The notes beneath the pieces were generated by a model, which did not search any database, was not told the origin of the DNA, and saw only the letters and a program-made list of their open reading frames with translations. The translations under genes were made by a program, and so were the position numbers. From NCBI RefSeq assembly GCF_963678635.1, contig NC_087062.1:28296833-28360832 (forward strand): DNA of 64,000 nt, read 5' to 3'. Shown piece after piece: positions 11,085 to 23,204 of this stretch (position 1 is its first letter; each line of letters starts with the position of its first letter). The stretch comes from Symsagittifera roscoffensis. Taxonomy: Eukaryota > Xenacoelomorpha > Acoela > Convolutidae.

Positions 11085-11458
11085 ATGAGTTCAACCAGCA
11101 CGGCGTTGCAATTATATACGACGGCAGGCGGTGTTGTAATAGAGGCGTATAATGTGTGGAACGATATTAAGCGATGGTGGCAAGGAGAAATCAGTATGTG
11201 GGAACTATTCGAAAAGGTCGGGAAGTTTTCCCAAAGGACTTTGGACAAGTTCTTCAACGTGCCGCAAAAAATGTCTTTGCAGAATGCTTACGATGAATTG
11301 AGTCTGCCTCAAGGAACGAAAGATAAAGCCGCAATCAAAGAGAAATTCAATCTCTTGGTTATGATTCATCATCCCGATAAATCAGGAGGGAGCGCAGTAA
11401 GGAATTTCAGGAAGTCATAGCAGCTCACGGCATCATCATGGCATCCTTGAACGGATAA
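11085..11458 (+). CDS. J-domain (DnaJ-like) small protein, frameshifted near the C terminus
   Basis: The ATG at 11,085 opens a frame of about 111 codons. The frame also runs 36 codons upstream, but that part is R1 repeat, so I take this ATG. Residues about 63-104 form a J domain: helix I-like LQNAYDELSLPQGTKDKA, helix II EKFNLLVMIHHPDKSGGS with the essential HPD motif. After SGGS the frame shifts. The original frame ends at 11,420, while the +1 frame continues with helix III-like KEFQEVIAAHGIIMASLNG to TAA at 11,458. J domains stimulate Hsp70 ATPase through HPD. The N-terminal 60 residues (QGEISMWELFEKVGKFSQRT) are unrecognised, and no membrane segment is obvious. It is either a recent pseudogene, a sequencing error of one base, or an alternative short C terminus. 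An AATAAA lies at 11,567. Confidence 0.65.
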
Positions 11459-11566
11459 AAATCTTGTGACACCATTAAAATTGGGTCATACTCCCTGTAA
11501 ATAATTTTTTTTTGGTGTTCTATAAAACAAATGGCGGTTTGAACAGAAAATCATCAACTTGCATCA

Positions 11567-11572
11567 AATAAA
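11567..11572 (+). terminator. polyadenylation signal of the J-domain gene
   Basis: AATAAA about 110 bases after the frameshifted stop, on the same strand, is at a usual distance for a short 3' UTR. Support is positional only. Confidence 0.4.
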
Positions 11573-12731
11573 TGAATTTGGGTTGTTTCTGGTCTGTTGA
11601 AGTAAATATTTAGTTAGTTTATAGAAATGTAATACAATAGTTTACATCAAATTGAACTTTCTCTTATGTTTTTGTGTTCGTTTTCTATCAAAAAGTAATG
11701 AACCAGCGTTGCAAAATTTCATTCAGTAATTCGGTATCAAATATAATGCCGTGATTTTTTAAATTTCTACCAACTGTTACTGAAAAATAATGAGCGAAAA
11801 ATTCGAATTTTGCAACTCGTGCAAAATTTTTTGGCTTCACTTTGTGACCTCTAGTATTGTTCGTCTCCCAAAAACTTCCTGAGTAGAATTACAACCAATG
11901 GTCCTCGAGGGTACTTGAAACGGGGGAGAATAAGGGGAGATGTAATCGGGTAGATGTGAACATTGAATTAAAATTTCAAAAAAACGTACAATTTTGTGTT
12001 GATTGCATTGTTTTTGAGCTAAAAGAGTTTACTTTAAGAATAACTGTTAACACTTTTGAACCTCGATTAACTTAGAACAAGTCAACTGTTCCTTCAAAAT
12101 GATCATTCAGATGCTTTTAAGGAGGTGCAGTTTGCTTATTCAGTTTTAAGCAGCGCAAATGCAAAAAAAAGCCAAAAGCGGCGTTTTTAGGAATTTTTTA
12201 ATGTTTTGACAAACACATTGCGCTAGAATTGTTTAAAAGTTTAGAAACTTTTAAAAGTTTTTCATCTAAGAAAAAGAATGCTGTACAATCGTACCAAAGA
12301 AGAACCCTTTGAGTAGTGAGAATGCCAAATCTCTTAAAGGCTTCCGGGTAAACTTGCCACTGTTGTCATACAGATATAAAGAGCACGAAACTTCGATAGT
12401 TTTCGAACCCGCATAATGTTTCGCAGCAGATTGCCTCTGGCTTTTCCTATCTTTTCATTTTTGAGTTCAAGAAAATGTTCAGTTCAATATGGTACAAAAC
12501 CAACGTATCAACTGATTTTGCTTATAAATTATTGAAATTACATACACAAAAACTAAGAAAATATTCAAGTTTCTTTTTTAAAAAATGAAGTGTAATGCTT
12601 ACATATACTTGGAAAAAAAGACACAAACAGAGATTGCTAGTGAATATGAACAAAATAGCAGCTCGGATGAAATATAAACATAATGAACAACCTTTTTTAT
12701 CAAAAAAGTCTGCTTGCAAAGTAGGACGAAG
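11573..12731. other. AT-rich intergenic DNA with diverged repeat copy
   Basis: The part around 12,400-12,700 is a diverged relative of sequences near 14,085-14,160 and 14,700-14,900. Shared features include TTGAGTTCAAG...TTCA.TATGGTACA and the phrase AACAAAATAGCAGCTCGGATGAA / AACGAAATAGCGGCCCGTATGAA. No gene is recognised. Confidence 0.4.
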
Positions 12732-13061
12732 CAGGGGCGGACCTAGGATTTTCTCCGGAGGGGGCGGGGGTGATTTTCAAAAAAATTTCGAAAAGTTTGA
12801 CGACCTTTTTTTAGGTCGATCATATTGATTTTCCGAGCTCTCCCAAAGCACTAAAGAGACCCTGTTTTGGCAAAATGTTCTACGCCGCAGGCAAAATTTT
12901 GCGTTTTAAGGCACTTTTTTGAAAATGTTGACCATAAATTTGCGTTTTTTTGGCGCGCGCTCCAACTTCAAGTTAGTATATATTGGCGCCCAAGGCGCCT
13001 TTAGAAAAATTTTAGGGCCCGTCAGTCAAAAATCGTTATCTCAAATTAGTACAAAGGGGGG
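12732..13061. mobile_element. hAT-type MITE, copy 2, cut by the assembly gap
   Basis: Begins CAGGGGCGGACCTAGGATTT and carries the same interior as copies 1 and 3 in the opposite orientation (TTGGCGCGCGCTCCAACTT, GGCGCCCAAGGCGCC). The left 8-mer is GGACGAAG. The right end is not visible: sequence runs into the N gap, and no matching terminus follows it. Confidence 0.7.
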
Positions 13062-13261
13062 NNNNNNNNNNNNNNNNNNNNNNNNNNNNNNNNNNNNNNN
13101 NNNNNNNNNNNNNNNNNNNNNNNNNNNNNNNNNNNNNNNNNNNNNNNNNNNNNNNNNNNNNNNNNNNNNNNNNNNNNNNNNNNNNNNNNNNNNNNNNNNN
13201 NNNNNNNNNNNNNNNNNNNNNNNNNNNNNNNNNNNNNNNNNNNNNNNNNNNNNNNNNNNNN
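13062..13261. other. assembly gap of exactly 200 N
   Basis: A run of 200 N. The round length suggests a scaffolding placeholder rather than a measured gap. Open frames drawn across it are artefacts. Confidence 0.95.
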
Positions 13262-16200
13262 AAGTTAGCTATCACACTTTATAATTGATCTGAGTCTGCT
13301 AAAAAACCGGTCTGCTAAAAAACCGGTCTGGTAAAATCCCCTAACATTCTCAAGCAGATTGAGCTTGAGAGCTTTTATTATCATTATACTGTGTTAGGTT
13401 GATACCCTTAACTAACAACCTTGTTCATTTATCAGACTGTTTATAATCCCTGAACGTTCAGGCTGGCTATTAAGTAGTCTCCTCAAGTTATCGCTAAAAT
13501 TATTTGATGAACTACAATTTTTTGACTGCGAATATCAAATAAATATTTTGTAAATTGATTGGTAAAATTAGATTTCCTTGTATTAATTCGCAACAATTTG
13601 TGAGCAGGATAAAAAAGCGTGTTACGCTTTGAGCGTCATAGATGAAATCGACAACTGTAAACACACTTAGACCTTTATTATCACTGGAATCGAAATAATA
13701 GACTGGTCAAATTTCGGGAAAAAAAACTAATCAAACTAAGGCAATTTGTGGTGGTCTTGAACTTTTGCCAAAATGGATAATTGGAATTAAATATAATTTA
13801 AGTTTGAATGCAAGAGGTAGTCATAAAAAACGCAAGACTGTTTGCTGTTTAGTTCACGGTATTAGTTTTGATAAAATGAACGCGCAGAACAAAACATTTG
13901 CCGAATCTTCCGAATTTTCTCGTTTTTCATAAAAAACATCTGCTAAATCTTCCCATTTTTTCTTTTTTTCAATCGGAATGTCTTTTTACGGGGAAGCGGG
14001 ACGAAATAGTTTTTTTGATGCGCTACGCCTTAATAGATATAATTAGCGCAAATTCTTGACTGTGGTCAAACCCGCACAAATGTTTGAATCAATTAGCAGC
14101 TGTTTTTTTTTTCATCTTATCAACTTTGAGTTCAAGTACTTGTTATTTTCACTATGGTACAGAAAGTACAAAATTATGTAATTTACTAATAAATAACAAA
14201 AAAAAATGCTTTTTTCTTAAAATTGGAGTGCAATGCATGCATAAACTTGTATATTTACAGGTCGGGTTGAACAATCATTCAATTACTGAAGCAAAGATAA
14301 ATGAGTAATTAGAACACGGTGCTTTGAAATCAAAATTTCAGATTCGACAGCTCCAACACATAAGACAATTTTTTTGTTTGAAAAAGTTGTTGAAAGACAA
14401 AACAAAAAACAAAAAAACAAGCTGGTCAAATTCCGATGAAGAAAATAAATCAGTTTGAGGAAGTTTGTAAAGCTCTGAATTTTTTACTGGAGAAAAATGA
14501 TTTGAATTTAATAACACTTAGTTTTGAATGCAAGAAGGCAATTTTAAGATTTCGATGAAACGATTGTTCAAAAAAATTGTGATTTTTTCCTTTTTTGACT
14601 TTTTGATCAGAATGTCCTTTTACGGGGAAAAATATCGTTCGATTTAATTTTCATCTGATTTTAGTTTCACTAAGCGTTGATTGATATGAAATCATAAAAT
14701 TATAAAGCAATAAAAGCTGATTTTTTTATCATATCAATTTTGAGCTGAAGTTATTGGTATATTCAATATGGCATAGAAACTACAAATCAAGCAAACTGGT
14801 GGTTAAATGATGCAGAACAAAAAATCAAGAAATACAATAAACCGTTAAAAATTGGGAAGATGGAAAAATGAACGAAATAGCGGCCCGTATGAAGTTAAAA
14901 CAAAAATGAACAACGCTCCTGACTGAAGGTGTCAATTGTTTTTTAAAAACTGCCGATTTTGGACTGCCAATGCCTAACTTCAAGTATCAAAACTTGAGTC
15001 GTAAAACTAGCATGCCTTGATTTCTATTCGGAACAGTTTCGTGTTTGCACTTTCGGCAGCATAAAATTGTCTTTGAAGTTTTAAACGCGCGGTTTTGCAG
15101 GCTCAAAGCGCATTTTATATAGCTTGTTGCACAAAAGCTTGAAAGATAATAGATTCAAGATTTGATCTCCAATCTTCAAATGTTGTGCATAAACTGGTCT
15201 GAGAAAAAAAAACAGCTCAAGCATATTTAGATTCTTTACTTTCATCGATAGAGGTAAGTTATAAATGAATTAGAAAAATATATGGCTAATTAGACGACGG
15301 TGCTTTGAAATTGACAAAGTCAAGTTCGGCGTCTTTAACTCACTTGACCAAAAATTATTGCTTGAAGAAAAGTTGCAATGAACAAAAAAGGGGCTGGTTG
15401 GTTTTTGGAAAAAAAAACTGATCAAATAAAGGAAATTTGTGTCGGACTCAATTTTGCACTGAAAAAGATATTTGAAAATAAATCGGGTTGACCTACATAG
15501 ACCCAAAAAGCTAATCATACAACTCCATAAACTAAGTTTGTCCAAAAATAGTAATCATACAGCTTACATACAATTTGCTAAAAATGGAGTCATCGCATTT
15601 TTGAAAAACTATTGTCTTGTTTTGGCATATAATTCGATGATTGGTCATAAATAACAAAGAAAAACTTAGTTTCGAAATTTCCCAATTTTTTGTCATTTTT
15701 TCTATGTCAAAACAAATTTTGTACTCAAACGAATATTTTCCAAAAAAAATACTTTGATTTTATCATCTGTGTAAGACAAGTCTAAGACAATGCAGGACGT
15801 TTCCAAAGCATTAAAATTGCAAGACGGTCAAACCTGTGGTTACTCTATTTATGAGTAACTAAAGTCTTTGTCACTTGTGTTCGGGAACTAACACCATCCA
15901 AAAATTTGAGAGATTGAATTTGAATAAAACCTTTTTTTTTTGGTTTATAGAAAAAAGGTAGTCATTTACTTTCCATATGAAAAGTCACCATCATAGACCT
16001 TTCATGCAATTTTCTGTACATATGGAATTGCATGAAAATTTTATGATTAGCATTTTTTCATCTATCCGATCAATCCGAGAGTACGACACTTTAAATTTAA
16101 GACATATATATTTTTATATCACTTAAATTTAAATGCAAGAAAAGATTTTAAGAAATGCGACACTGTTTAGACTTTTTTCTACAAAAGTAAGTTCCATAAA

Positions 16201-17653
16201 CCAATTCTGCAACAAAAATGATGAATCTTGCATTTTTTATTCATTCTTTCCTCAAACAAAATGTTCTTTACGGGTAAAGGGGTCGTCCGGGTTATCTTTT
16301 AGTAATATATTTGATAACACGACTGTACAAAAAAAATCTTTAGCATAAACTAATTTTTAATTCAAAAGTTGGCAAAATCCGAACTGTTTAAAGGTTGAGT
16401 GGTTCTAATTGAAGCCATGGTTAAATATTTATATTTTTGATTATGTTCCCGGAACCTTAATCATTTTTATGATCTTTAAAGTTCAAAAAATTCAATTGAG
16501 TACAAACGTTTTAGTTGGAGCACTTGCGTTCTCTGAAATATCGAACGGTCAAACAAAATCATTATTAGTGTTAGTTTCTTCCAGTTGAGTTGCCGATTGA
16601 AAGGTTTTCAGGAAAAACCTGTAACTGTGACTATCCAGTGCCCTAACGAACGGCTGCCAACGGTTAAAGAAAGTTTTCACCGCTTGAGAAGACACCATAA
16701 ACGAAAGCAATTTATTGAAAAAATTCAACTCAGCAGAGAAGTCAATAATTCTAAGAGCTGCGACAGTCAACAACGAAAGAGTGGCCTTTCAGCCACAGCT
16801 CATTTTCACTTGGCAATAGATTTGTAGAAGATAAGTGCACTGCAGCAGCTGCGAGTGTTCTCGGTCTAGATCTAAATTAATTTTGCTACGACCTGGTTGA
16901 AAAATGCAATTGTTAGGATGCTGTTTACCTCTAGCCCCGTAATTGTCTTTCGCAAAAATATTAAAACCACCAGCTTTTGGGCTTTGTTATATTTTTCTAA
17001 CAAAGAAAACCCAGCCATATGAGCGACCACAAGTTGTTTCTTAAATCCAAGTGATTACAAATGCTCAGTGACTCTGGAGCCCGAGCTGAACAGTAGTTTT
17101 AATCATAATGCAATCAAATTCCCTCAGATGTGCAATATATATATGGCGCATTTGTATGGCAAGCTGTTTTGTTTAATTTGGGAATTCAACCTGTGTATTC
17201 AGATGCATAAATTGGACAACTGTTGATTTTTGAAACAGAACAGGTATTTCCTCAGAACAGTAAATGAAATCGGAATTTTATCGAAGCAAAGGAATTGTTT
17301 CAAACAAGGCGTGATTGGATAAGTTAATACTTGATAATGATTTTGGAAGAGGCGATTTTTGAAATAAAACAACGAAAAGTTTCACTTAACTTCACGGGTT
17401 CTTTTCAAAATTTCCTGTCACAGAAAATTGAAAAATTGAGGTTCGTTGAAAACCTGTAAAAACTTCAGGTCTTCTTTCTGTTAATCAGTTGCTTCCATTA
17501 ATGTTAACTAGATTTTGCCCTATTTGGAACTACAATTTTGCCTCAAAAACAGTTGCAAAAAGCTTTCTCCTTTTTTCTCTTTGTTAAAACAAAGCAAGTT
17601 TATCCTGGCGATTTCAAATCGTATCCCTATGACAGAGTAGCGTTTGTCAAAGT
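13262..17653. repeat. diverged direct repeats in AT-rich DNA
   Basis: At least three decayed copies of the same segment occur in direct order. The phrases GACTGGTCAAATTTCGGG...AATCAAACTAAGGCAATTTGTG (near 13,700), GCTGGTCAAATTCCGATGAAG..AATCAGTTTGAGGAAGTTTGT (near 14,420) and GGCTGGTTGGTTTTTGG..TGATCAAATAAAGGAAATTTGT (near 15,390) line up. So do AGAATGTCCTTTTACGGGGAAA-like phrases (13,975, 14,610, 16,258) and GACGGTGCTTTGAAAT (14,315, 15,296). A short 16-bp direct repeat lies at 13,297-13,335. A plus-strand frame of about 80 codons (16,585-16,827, ending TAG) has passable codon character but no recognised domain. I see no supportable gene. Confidence 0.45.
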
Positions 17654-17661
17654 TTCATGAC

Positions 17662-18017
17662 CAGGGGCGGATTTAGGGGGGGCGGACGACCCCCCTCAGG
17701 GATTCGACCCCCTGCCGACCCAAAGGGTCCCCCCTTTGATACTTTTTCAGAAATCCATTTTTGGCCGACCGACCCTGAAATTTTTCTAAAGGCGCCTCTG
17801 GCGCCAATATATACTAACTTTGAGGGGGAGCGCGCGCCAAAAAAAACGCGATTTTCTTGTCAAAATTTTTCAAAAAGTGCCCAAACACGGCTTTTTTTGA
17901 CTGTTTTTTCAATCTGGTTATCAATTTGGTCGACCTAAAAAAAAAAATGGTCGTCAAAATTTTCGAAATTTTTTTGAAAATCCGCCCCCCCTCGAGAAAA
18001 TCCTAGATCCGCCCCTT
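17662..18017. mobile_element. hAT-type MITE, copy 3, with perfect 8-bp target duplication
   Basis: A 356-bp element from CAGGGGCGGATTTAGGGG to CCTAGATCCGCCCCTT. It is flanked on both sides by the perfect 8-mer TTCATGAC (17,654-17,661 and 18,018-18,025), which is diagnostic for hAT-type insertion. The interior (ACCCAAAGGGTCC, GGCGCCTCTGGCGCC, GCGCGCGCCAAAAAAAACGC) matches copy 1. There is no transposase, so it must have been moved in trans. Confidence 0.9.
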
Positions 18018-18025
18018 TTCATGAC

Positions 18026-19479
18026 TATTTATATCGTACAGCCAGCCATCTTCACTGATAATAAGTTTTCAAAATCATAAATTATAGATAAACCACAAAA
18101 ATTTATCAAAACTTTAGTTACAAATCTTACTCGGCACCAACTTTTCCGCTAACAAAAATTTCGCTTTCACCAAAACCGAATATGATGGCTCTATTTGCTT
18201 TTTAGTTTGTCCCAATTAGCTTTCAATTGACTAATTTTTGACTTTTTTTTCCGCAAAAGCAAGCAATCATAAAAAATGAAAAATGTTGAAAAAAACTAGG
18301 TGAACCAAAATTTTTGAATATATCGATGAAGGACACCTTAGGCCCAGCTAAAGCTGGATGTAAGTACTTGATATTTTTTAAATTTTCTACTGATGCGGTA
18401 CAAAATGCGTAATTAAAAAAATTAGACTTCGACTAAAACCTTAGTTGTTTCTATTAAATTAAATGAGGAGTAAAAACTCAAGATTTTGGAATTTTCCCAA
18501 AAACATAACATTTCTCGTACAAAAAAGTAACCGCTTCTTCAGGAAAAATTAGCGCAACCGCTTCTTTCTTTTGAACTGTTCTTCTCAGATTTGATAAGTT
18601 AGTTCTGAAAAAAAACGGTCCGAGATCAAAACGTTGACTTTCCGAAATGCAAACCTTATCTGCCAAAGCAGATCGTGGCCGGTGAAGTAGAGATTCCCAC
18701 AATCGGGTATTTCGATTGAACACAACCTGAGAATTGGCACGATAATTTTCGAGTAAAAACACAAAACTTCCTAAAACGGTCGAAATTTCAAAATTCTCAC
18801 CTGTTTGAAGGTCATAACTTTTCAAAAAAACTGGGCGTAGCAAATTTCTAAAGAATCCAACAACCTGCTGTGTCAAAAAACCTATGATATCAGATTAGGC
18901 AGGATAGTTATCGAAGAAAGTCCAAAAAAAACAATCAACAAATCAGATAGTTGATATATCCGAGAATCATAGCTCTTATGCTTCTAAAAAAATGAGCATA
19001 GTCGCTGATGCAGAAGAGATTCGCGCAGTTGGAAAAGAGTAATGAGCGCAAGGAAACTAAAAAAACTGACTTTTTTTTATAAACCTTCAACTTTTGAATT
19101 TCGAAAAAAATAGATGTCCTTAAAGCTCTTTGAATTTAGAGAAACTTATGATGGACACTTTGTTAAAACTAACCTAATTTGAAAAAAAAACTGGATTAAT
19201 AGGCAAAACTTTTATTTCGCTGGAATATCTGATAACTAATTTCCATTTTCGAAATTAGAAGTCGATCACGTTTTCATAAAAAACGAAATGGTGTAAAATG
19301 TCAATGCATTTCGAGTAACGAAACTCCTCATTAGGACATATCTGAAAAACAAAAGAACACTGTAAAAAGAGCAGAAAAATTACACACAATGGTAGCACCA
19401 GAAAGAAATTTTTATAAAAGTTATGGGTGGGCGACAACGAAGTTGCAACAAAACTGAACTACGCGCGTCCCCATTCGAA
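18026..19479. other. AT-rich stretch with an unassigned minus-strand frame
   Basis: A minus-strand frame at 18,478-18,876 is open for about 130 codons and locally less AT-rich (LWESLLHRPRSALADKVCI), but I recognise no domain or splice structure. The part from about 19,020 is related to sequence near 22,690 (shared GAGCGCAAGGAAACTAAAAAAACTGAC / GAACGCAAGGAAATCGAAAAAAACTGAC) and 35,230, indicating another dispersed repeat. Confidence 0.3.
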
Positions 19480-19779
19480 TCAATGAAATCTCACTAACAA
19501 GTCCTCCGATTTGAACCCGTCGCGAGTATTGATGGATGGTCGTAATAGGGAAATACTCAGAGCTTCCAATGATAAAAAAATTGACAGACTGTTGCTGCTT
19601 TCAATAATTTTTGTGCTTGACGGATTTGTTGATTTTTAAACATTACAAGCTTCTAAATGTTGTCGAACTGGAGCAGCCTTTCAACTATGTTCGCGAAGAC
19701 GAGTCGTAAGATGCCGGACAGTTTGCCCGATATAGGGCGTCGCACCCCACACAAGTTATTTTATACACGACACGAATTC
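19480..19779 (-). pseudogene. GIY-YIG endonuclease remnant of a Penelope-like retroelement
   Basis: The minus strand reads, with in-frame stops, a GIY-YIG nuclease C-terminal domain. It runs YIGQTVRHLTTRLREHS (the 'YIG' half with the conserved Arg and the following helix), then KAAPVRQHLEACN, then SLEALSISLLRPSINTRDGF, matching the LLEAL..KP.INTR tail of Penelope-like element proteins. Three or more stops (before LVWG, after LREHS, after ACNV) show it is dead. The GIY half is decayed to LVWGATPYIG. No reverse transcriptase domain is recognisable upstream, so it is a 3'-end fragment. Confidence 0.6.
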
Positions 19780-22485
19780 GGAACAAAAAAGGAACATAAT
19801 TTGACATTATTTCTCAGAACGAAGAATAAATTGTACTGGAATGTCACCTTGAGAATAAATTTTTCTCAGAAAATTGTCGGTAACGGAACCACGATACTGA
19901 ATAAAGGCAAAAACTTTGTCATCACTTTTCTTTGAATATCGTTAATTTTTTTTTCTAACCATAGGGCTGTAAAATGCCGAAGGATACTGGTTTTTTTCTC
20001 AAGTATGGACATTCCTAACTTCAAACAAACATTAAATATTAAAGACTGGAATAAGAACACAGGGGTAACAAAACGTAAAGCAGCTGCGTGTTCTTTGAAA
20101 GTCTTCTGGATGTCTTGAAGTTGACAGACTGTTTTATGATGTTCACGTTTCACGATCACGTTTTCGTGACCTTTACACTTTTGCTGTTCGATAGTGGACT
20201 TTACCTGCCTTTTAACAAGGGAAATGCACTGAGCTTAAAAAGAAATCACAAGTCAAACCGAGAAAAATCAAAACTGAGCGTGATCAAATTTTGACTTTTT
20301 CCTGAAAAAAAAAAAATCAGCAAGACCAATATAAGAGTACTCACTACGTTCGTTAGTCTTAATTAGTAACTGAACAATTTTGCAAAACAGAGACAAGGTC
20401 GTCAACCTTTGAGCAGACACCAATTGAGCCAAAAAAAACTGATTTTGTAACAAAACTTTAAAAAGTTTCATGTCCCCCTGAAACTACCCTGTAGTATCAA
20501 CACCCACCCAGTTGTTTAAAGTAACTTAGTACCCACCCATGACTGACTCAACTGATTTTGTTAAACTAGTTGTTAACCCGAAAACAGTCTTCACTCCAAT
20601 TTGTTAACGCTTGCTAATCACAAGCGTAATTAGATTTGTTATAAATAACTATAGCTGTAAATCTAAAGCTGTCGGGTTTTTTAATTAGGATAGATCTTAA
20701 AATATTTTTTTTTTCTAAAAGAAGATGTACTTTCTTTGTCAGATTTATCGAATTATGTGCTCACGTAGCACCGCAGCTCGCAAGAAAAGACCAGAAATAC
20801 CAGGTTTTAATAGACTCAAACTTCTGAAATTTTTTTTTAAAAAGTTTTCAAACGAAACATTGTGATTCAGCTAAAAAAATTTTCCCTATTTTTTCTTCAC
20901 CCTGTCACCATTGAAACCAACCTTTTTGAGTAATTTCATTTCACAATCATATGGGCTCGCTATTTACTCAGTGATGGTTAGTAAATTATCTAGAGTTAAG
21001 CAACTTACTGATAGAAAATTTGGTTTCAGGACCGGCTCTTGATTCAGTTTAAATTTTTTTTTTTCAATTTTAAAATGTTAATTTCAACCAGCACTGGCTT
21101 GATAGTATTGGGGTTTTGTTTTCGAGTGATGTTTATTAACCACAACCTTTTCTGGTAAAGAGTTTGACAACCATCTGTGGTCATCCTTTTTCCAAATGTT
21201 ACCATCGATTTATTAAACCTTACCTAAAATCAACTGCCGGAAAATGATCTGATATGACGTGTTTTTAAACAGTCAATTCTGGACGGACTTACAAAATACT
21301 ATACTATAGCTCATATTTGTTTGGTAGATGGTTCATAGGTATAAAATAAAATCGCCAGTCTAAAATAAGAATGAAATATTTTTCTCAGTCGGTTAAAAAA
21401 CAGGAGCTAAAAAACAGATACAATGCGTCCATATCTTTACATCTATCCCAAAGAAATAAATTCTACAGCCAAACAAGAAACTCCGACTACTCGCTAAGCT
21501 TACTGAAGAAACTTTTCAAACAAGAAGTTTGAAAACGTTTTTTAACCACGTTTTTTTCCCTAATTTTGGAACCCACGTTTTTTTATGAATGCAGGGAAAT
21601 TTTCAAGTACTGCCACATTATTCGAGCCAGTTAGTATGCCTCATTTCGATTACGAATCATTTTAAATTCGGAATAACACGCCTTCGTGCTGCGTTTTAGA
21701 TTTTTTTGGAACCCCCATTTTTTTTGTTAAGCAAACACTAAGAATCGTCTACAAAATGACAAAACTTAGATGATAAAATGACACTCAGTTGTAATGCTGA
21801 GCGAAACAACAAGCATCACACGCTTCAGCTGATTTTCTCATGTGGTGGCAAAAAAATCAAATGAAACATGCTGCAAACCAAGCTTTCAAACATCTTGATA
21901 TTATTTTCAAAAAATAGCAAAATGGTCATAAAAGCGGTGTCTAAATTCAGGACTATGTATTGGATTCAAAACAATTAAAATTCATACTTGACCTCCAATC
22001 AGTAGCTGAATTAGTTGGAGGGGAGGGGAAGGGAGGCTAATGCCTCCTGTCCTTCAACATTTGAAATTGGAATTGAAAGAAAATTTATCGAGAATTAAAA
22101 AGGCCGAAAATAACAGGAAAACCTTTTAAGCCGGAAAAAATCATAAGTTTAAACTTGACAAAAAAAGTTCTGAACGTCACCCCCCCCCCCACTCAAAACA
22201 CACACAAGCAACACGAACACTTTCTTTGGTCTTCAAACGATGCAATATTCGGCCACAAAACCGATATAATATAGGCAGAAACCTATAAACCGAAAAATAT
22301 AAGAAAAGATGACATTTGAAATCGAGTTGGTAAAAATTACAACCAGCATGAAAAGCATATTTCGAATAAAATGGACATTTAAAATGTTTAAATGCTCAAA
22401 ATTTGTCTGTTGCGGTGTTTTACCATGCATATTTTGAGGAGAATGTCCTATGAACATAGTAATTTACGGTACAGAAAATCTAGCC
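19780..22485. other. repeat-derived AT-rich intergenic DNA
   Basis: Two pieces recur elsewhere. The part near 20,160-20,285 (GCTGTTCGATAGTGGACTTTACCTGCC, AAGTCAAACCGAGAAAAATCAAAACTGAG) matches about 35,405-35,505. The part near 20,540-20,640 (CAACTGATTTTGTTAAACTAGTTGTTAACCCG, GCTAATCACAAGCG) matches 26,560-26,650 and 28,690-28,770. No gene is recognised. Confidence 0.45.
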
Positions 22486-22559
22486 ACCGGTTGCAACGCA
22501 CATGCTATCGCGTGCCATCTTTGGCAAAACTATACGCGATAGCATGTGTTGCAACCGGT
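22486..22559. repeat. GC-containing long hairpin
   Basis: The left arm, 22,486-22,513, and right arm, 22,534-22,559, pair over about 26 bases (ACCGGTTGCAAC...ATGCTATCGCGT). They differ only by a two-base bulge, with a 20-base loop. The arms are much less AT-rich than the surroundings. It could be the nucleus of a foldback element or a structured RNA; no further evidence is visible. Confidence 0.65.
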
Positions 22560-22871
22560 TACTAAACTTTTTTTTTGCAGAAGTGGGAGTACAATTGTGT
22601 CGACCAAAAAACAAGGTCGAGAAAAACTTCAAAATATTTGAACGTTTATCATGTTTTGGTAATGAATATACATGGCCATCAGACAGTTGGAAAAAAGTCA
22701 CGGAACGCAAGGAAATCGAAAAAAACTGACTTGTTTTTCAAAAAAATCAACTTTCAATTTTATTAGAAAAAAAAGGTATGGTTAAGTTCTTGGAGTATAA
22801 ACAATTTATGGCCGCAACGTTTTTTAATAATATTAACCCAATCTCAGAAAATTGGATCAATGTGGTAAGCT

Positions 22872-22877
22872 TTTATT
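22872..22877 (-). terminator. candidate polyadenylation signal for UBE2M
   Basis: AATAAA on the minus strand about 330 bases after the UBE2M stop is the first such hexamer I find in that direction. Position is the only support. Confidence 0.3.
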
Positions 22878-23204
22878 CCGACGGGAAATCTTAATATTAA
22901 CTTACACTTTCAAAACTAAAAATTTTCTACAAGTCTTCTAAAAGACCGGATTTTTTCATTTTCAGATTAAAGTCTCTAATTTAGTTCTACAAAATTCCGT
23001 TTGAAAGGATGAAAACTCGGTTCGTTAAAAACTAGCTAAAAACATTGCCTATAGAATTTCATTATCAAAAACTTGAACATATTCGATTGAGTTATTCTGT
23101 GTGTTGAGTTTGATGTATTTGTAATTTATGCTAAACAAGCCAAATCGAATTCGGGTGAATTCAAGTTTCCCATGATTTCCTCCGTTGATCTGAAATGGTG
23201 TTGT

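Noticed and set aside
12919-13284. Long open frames across the assembly gap
   Set aside because: Most of the translation is N.
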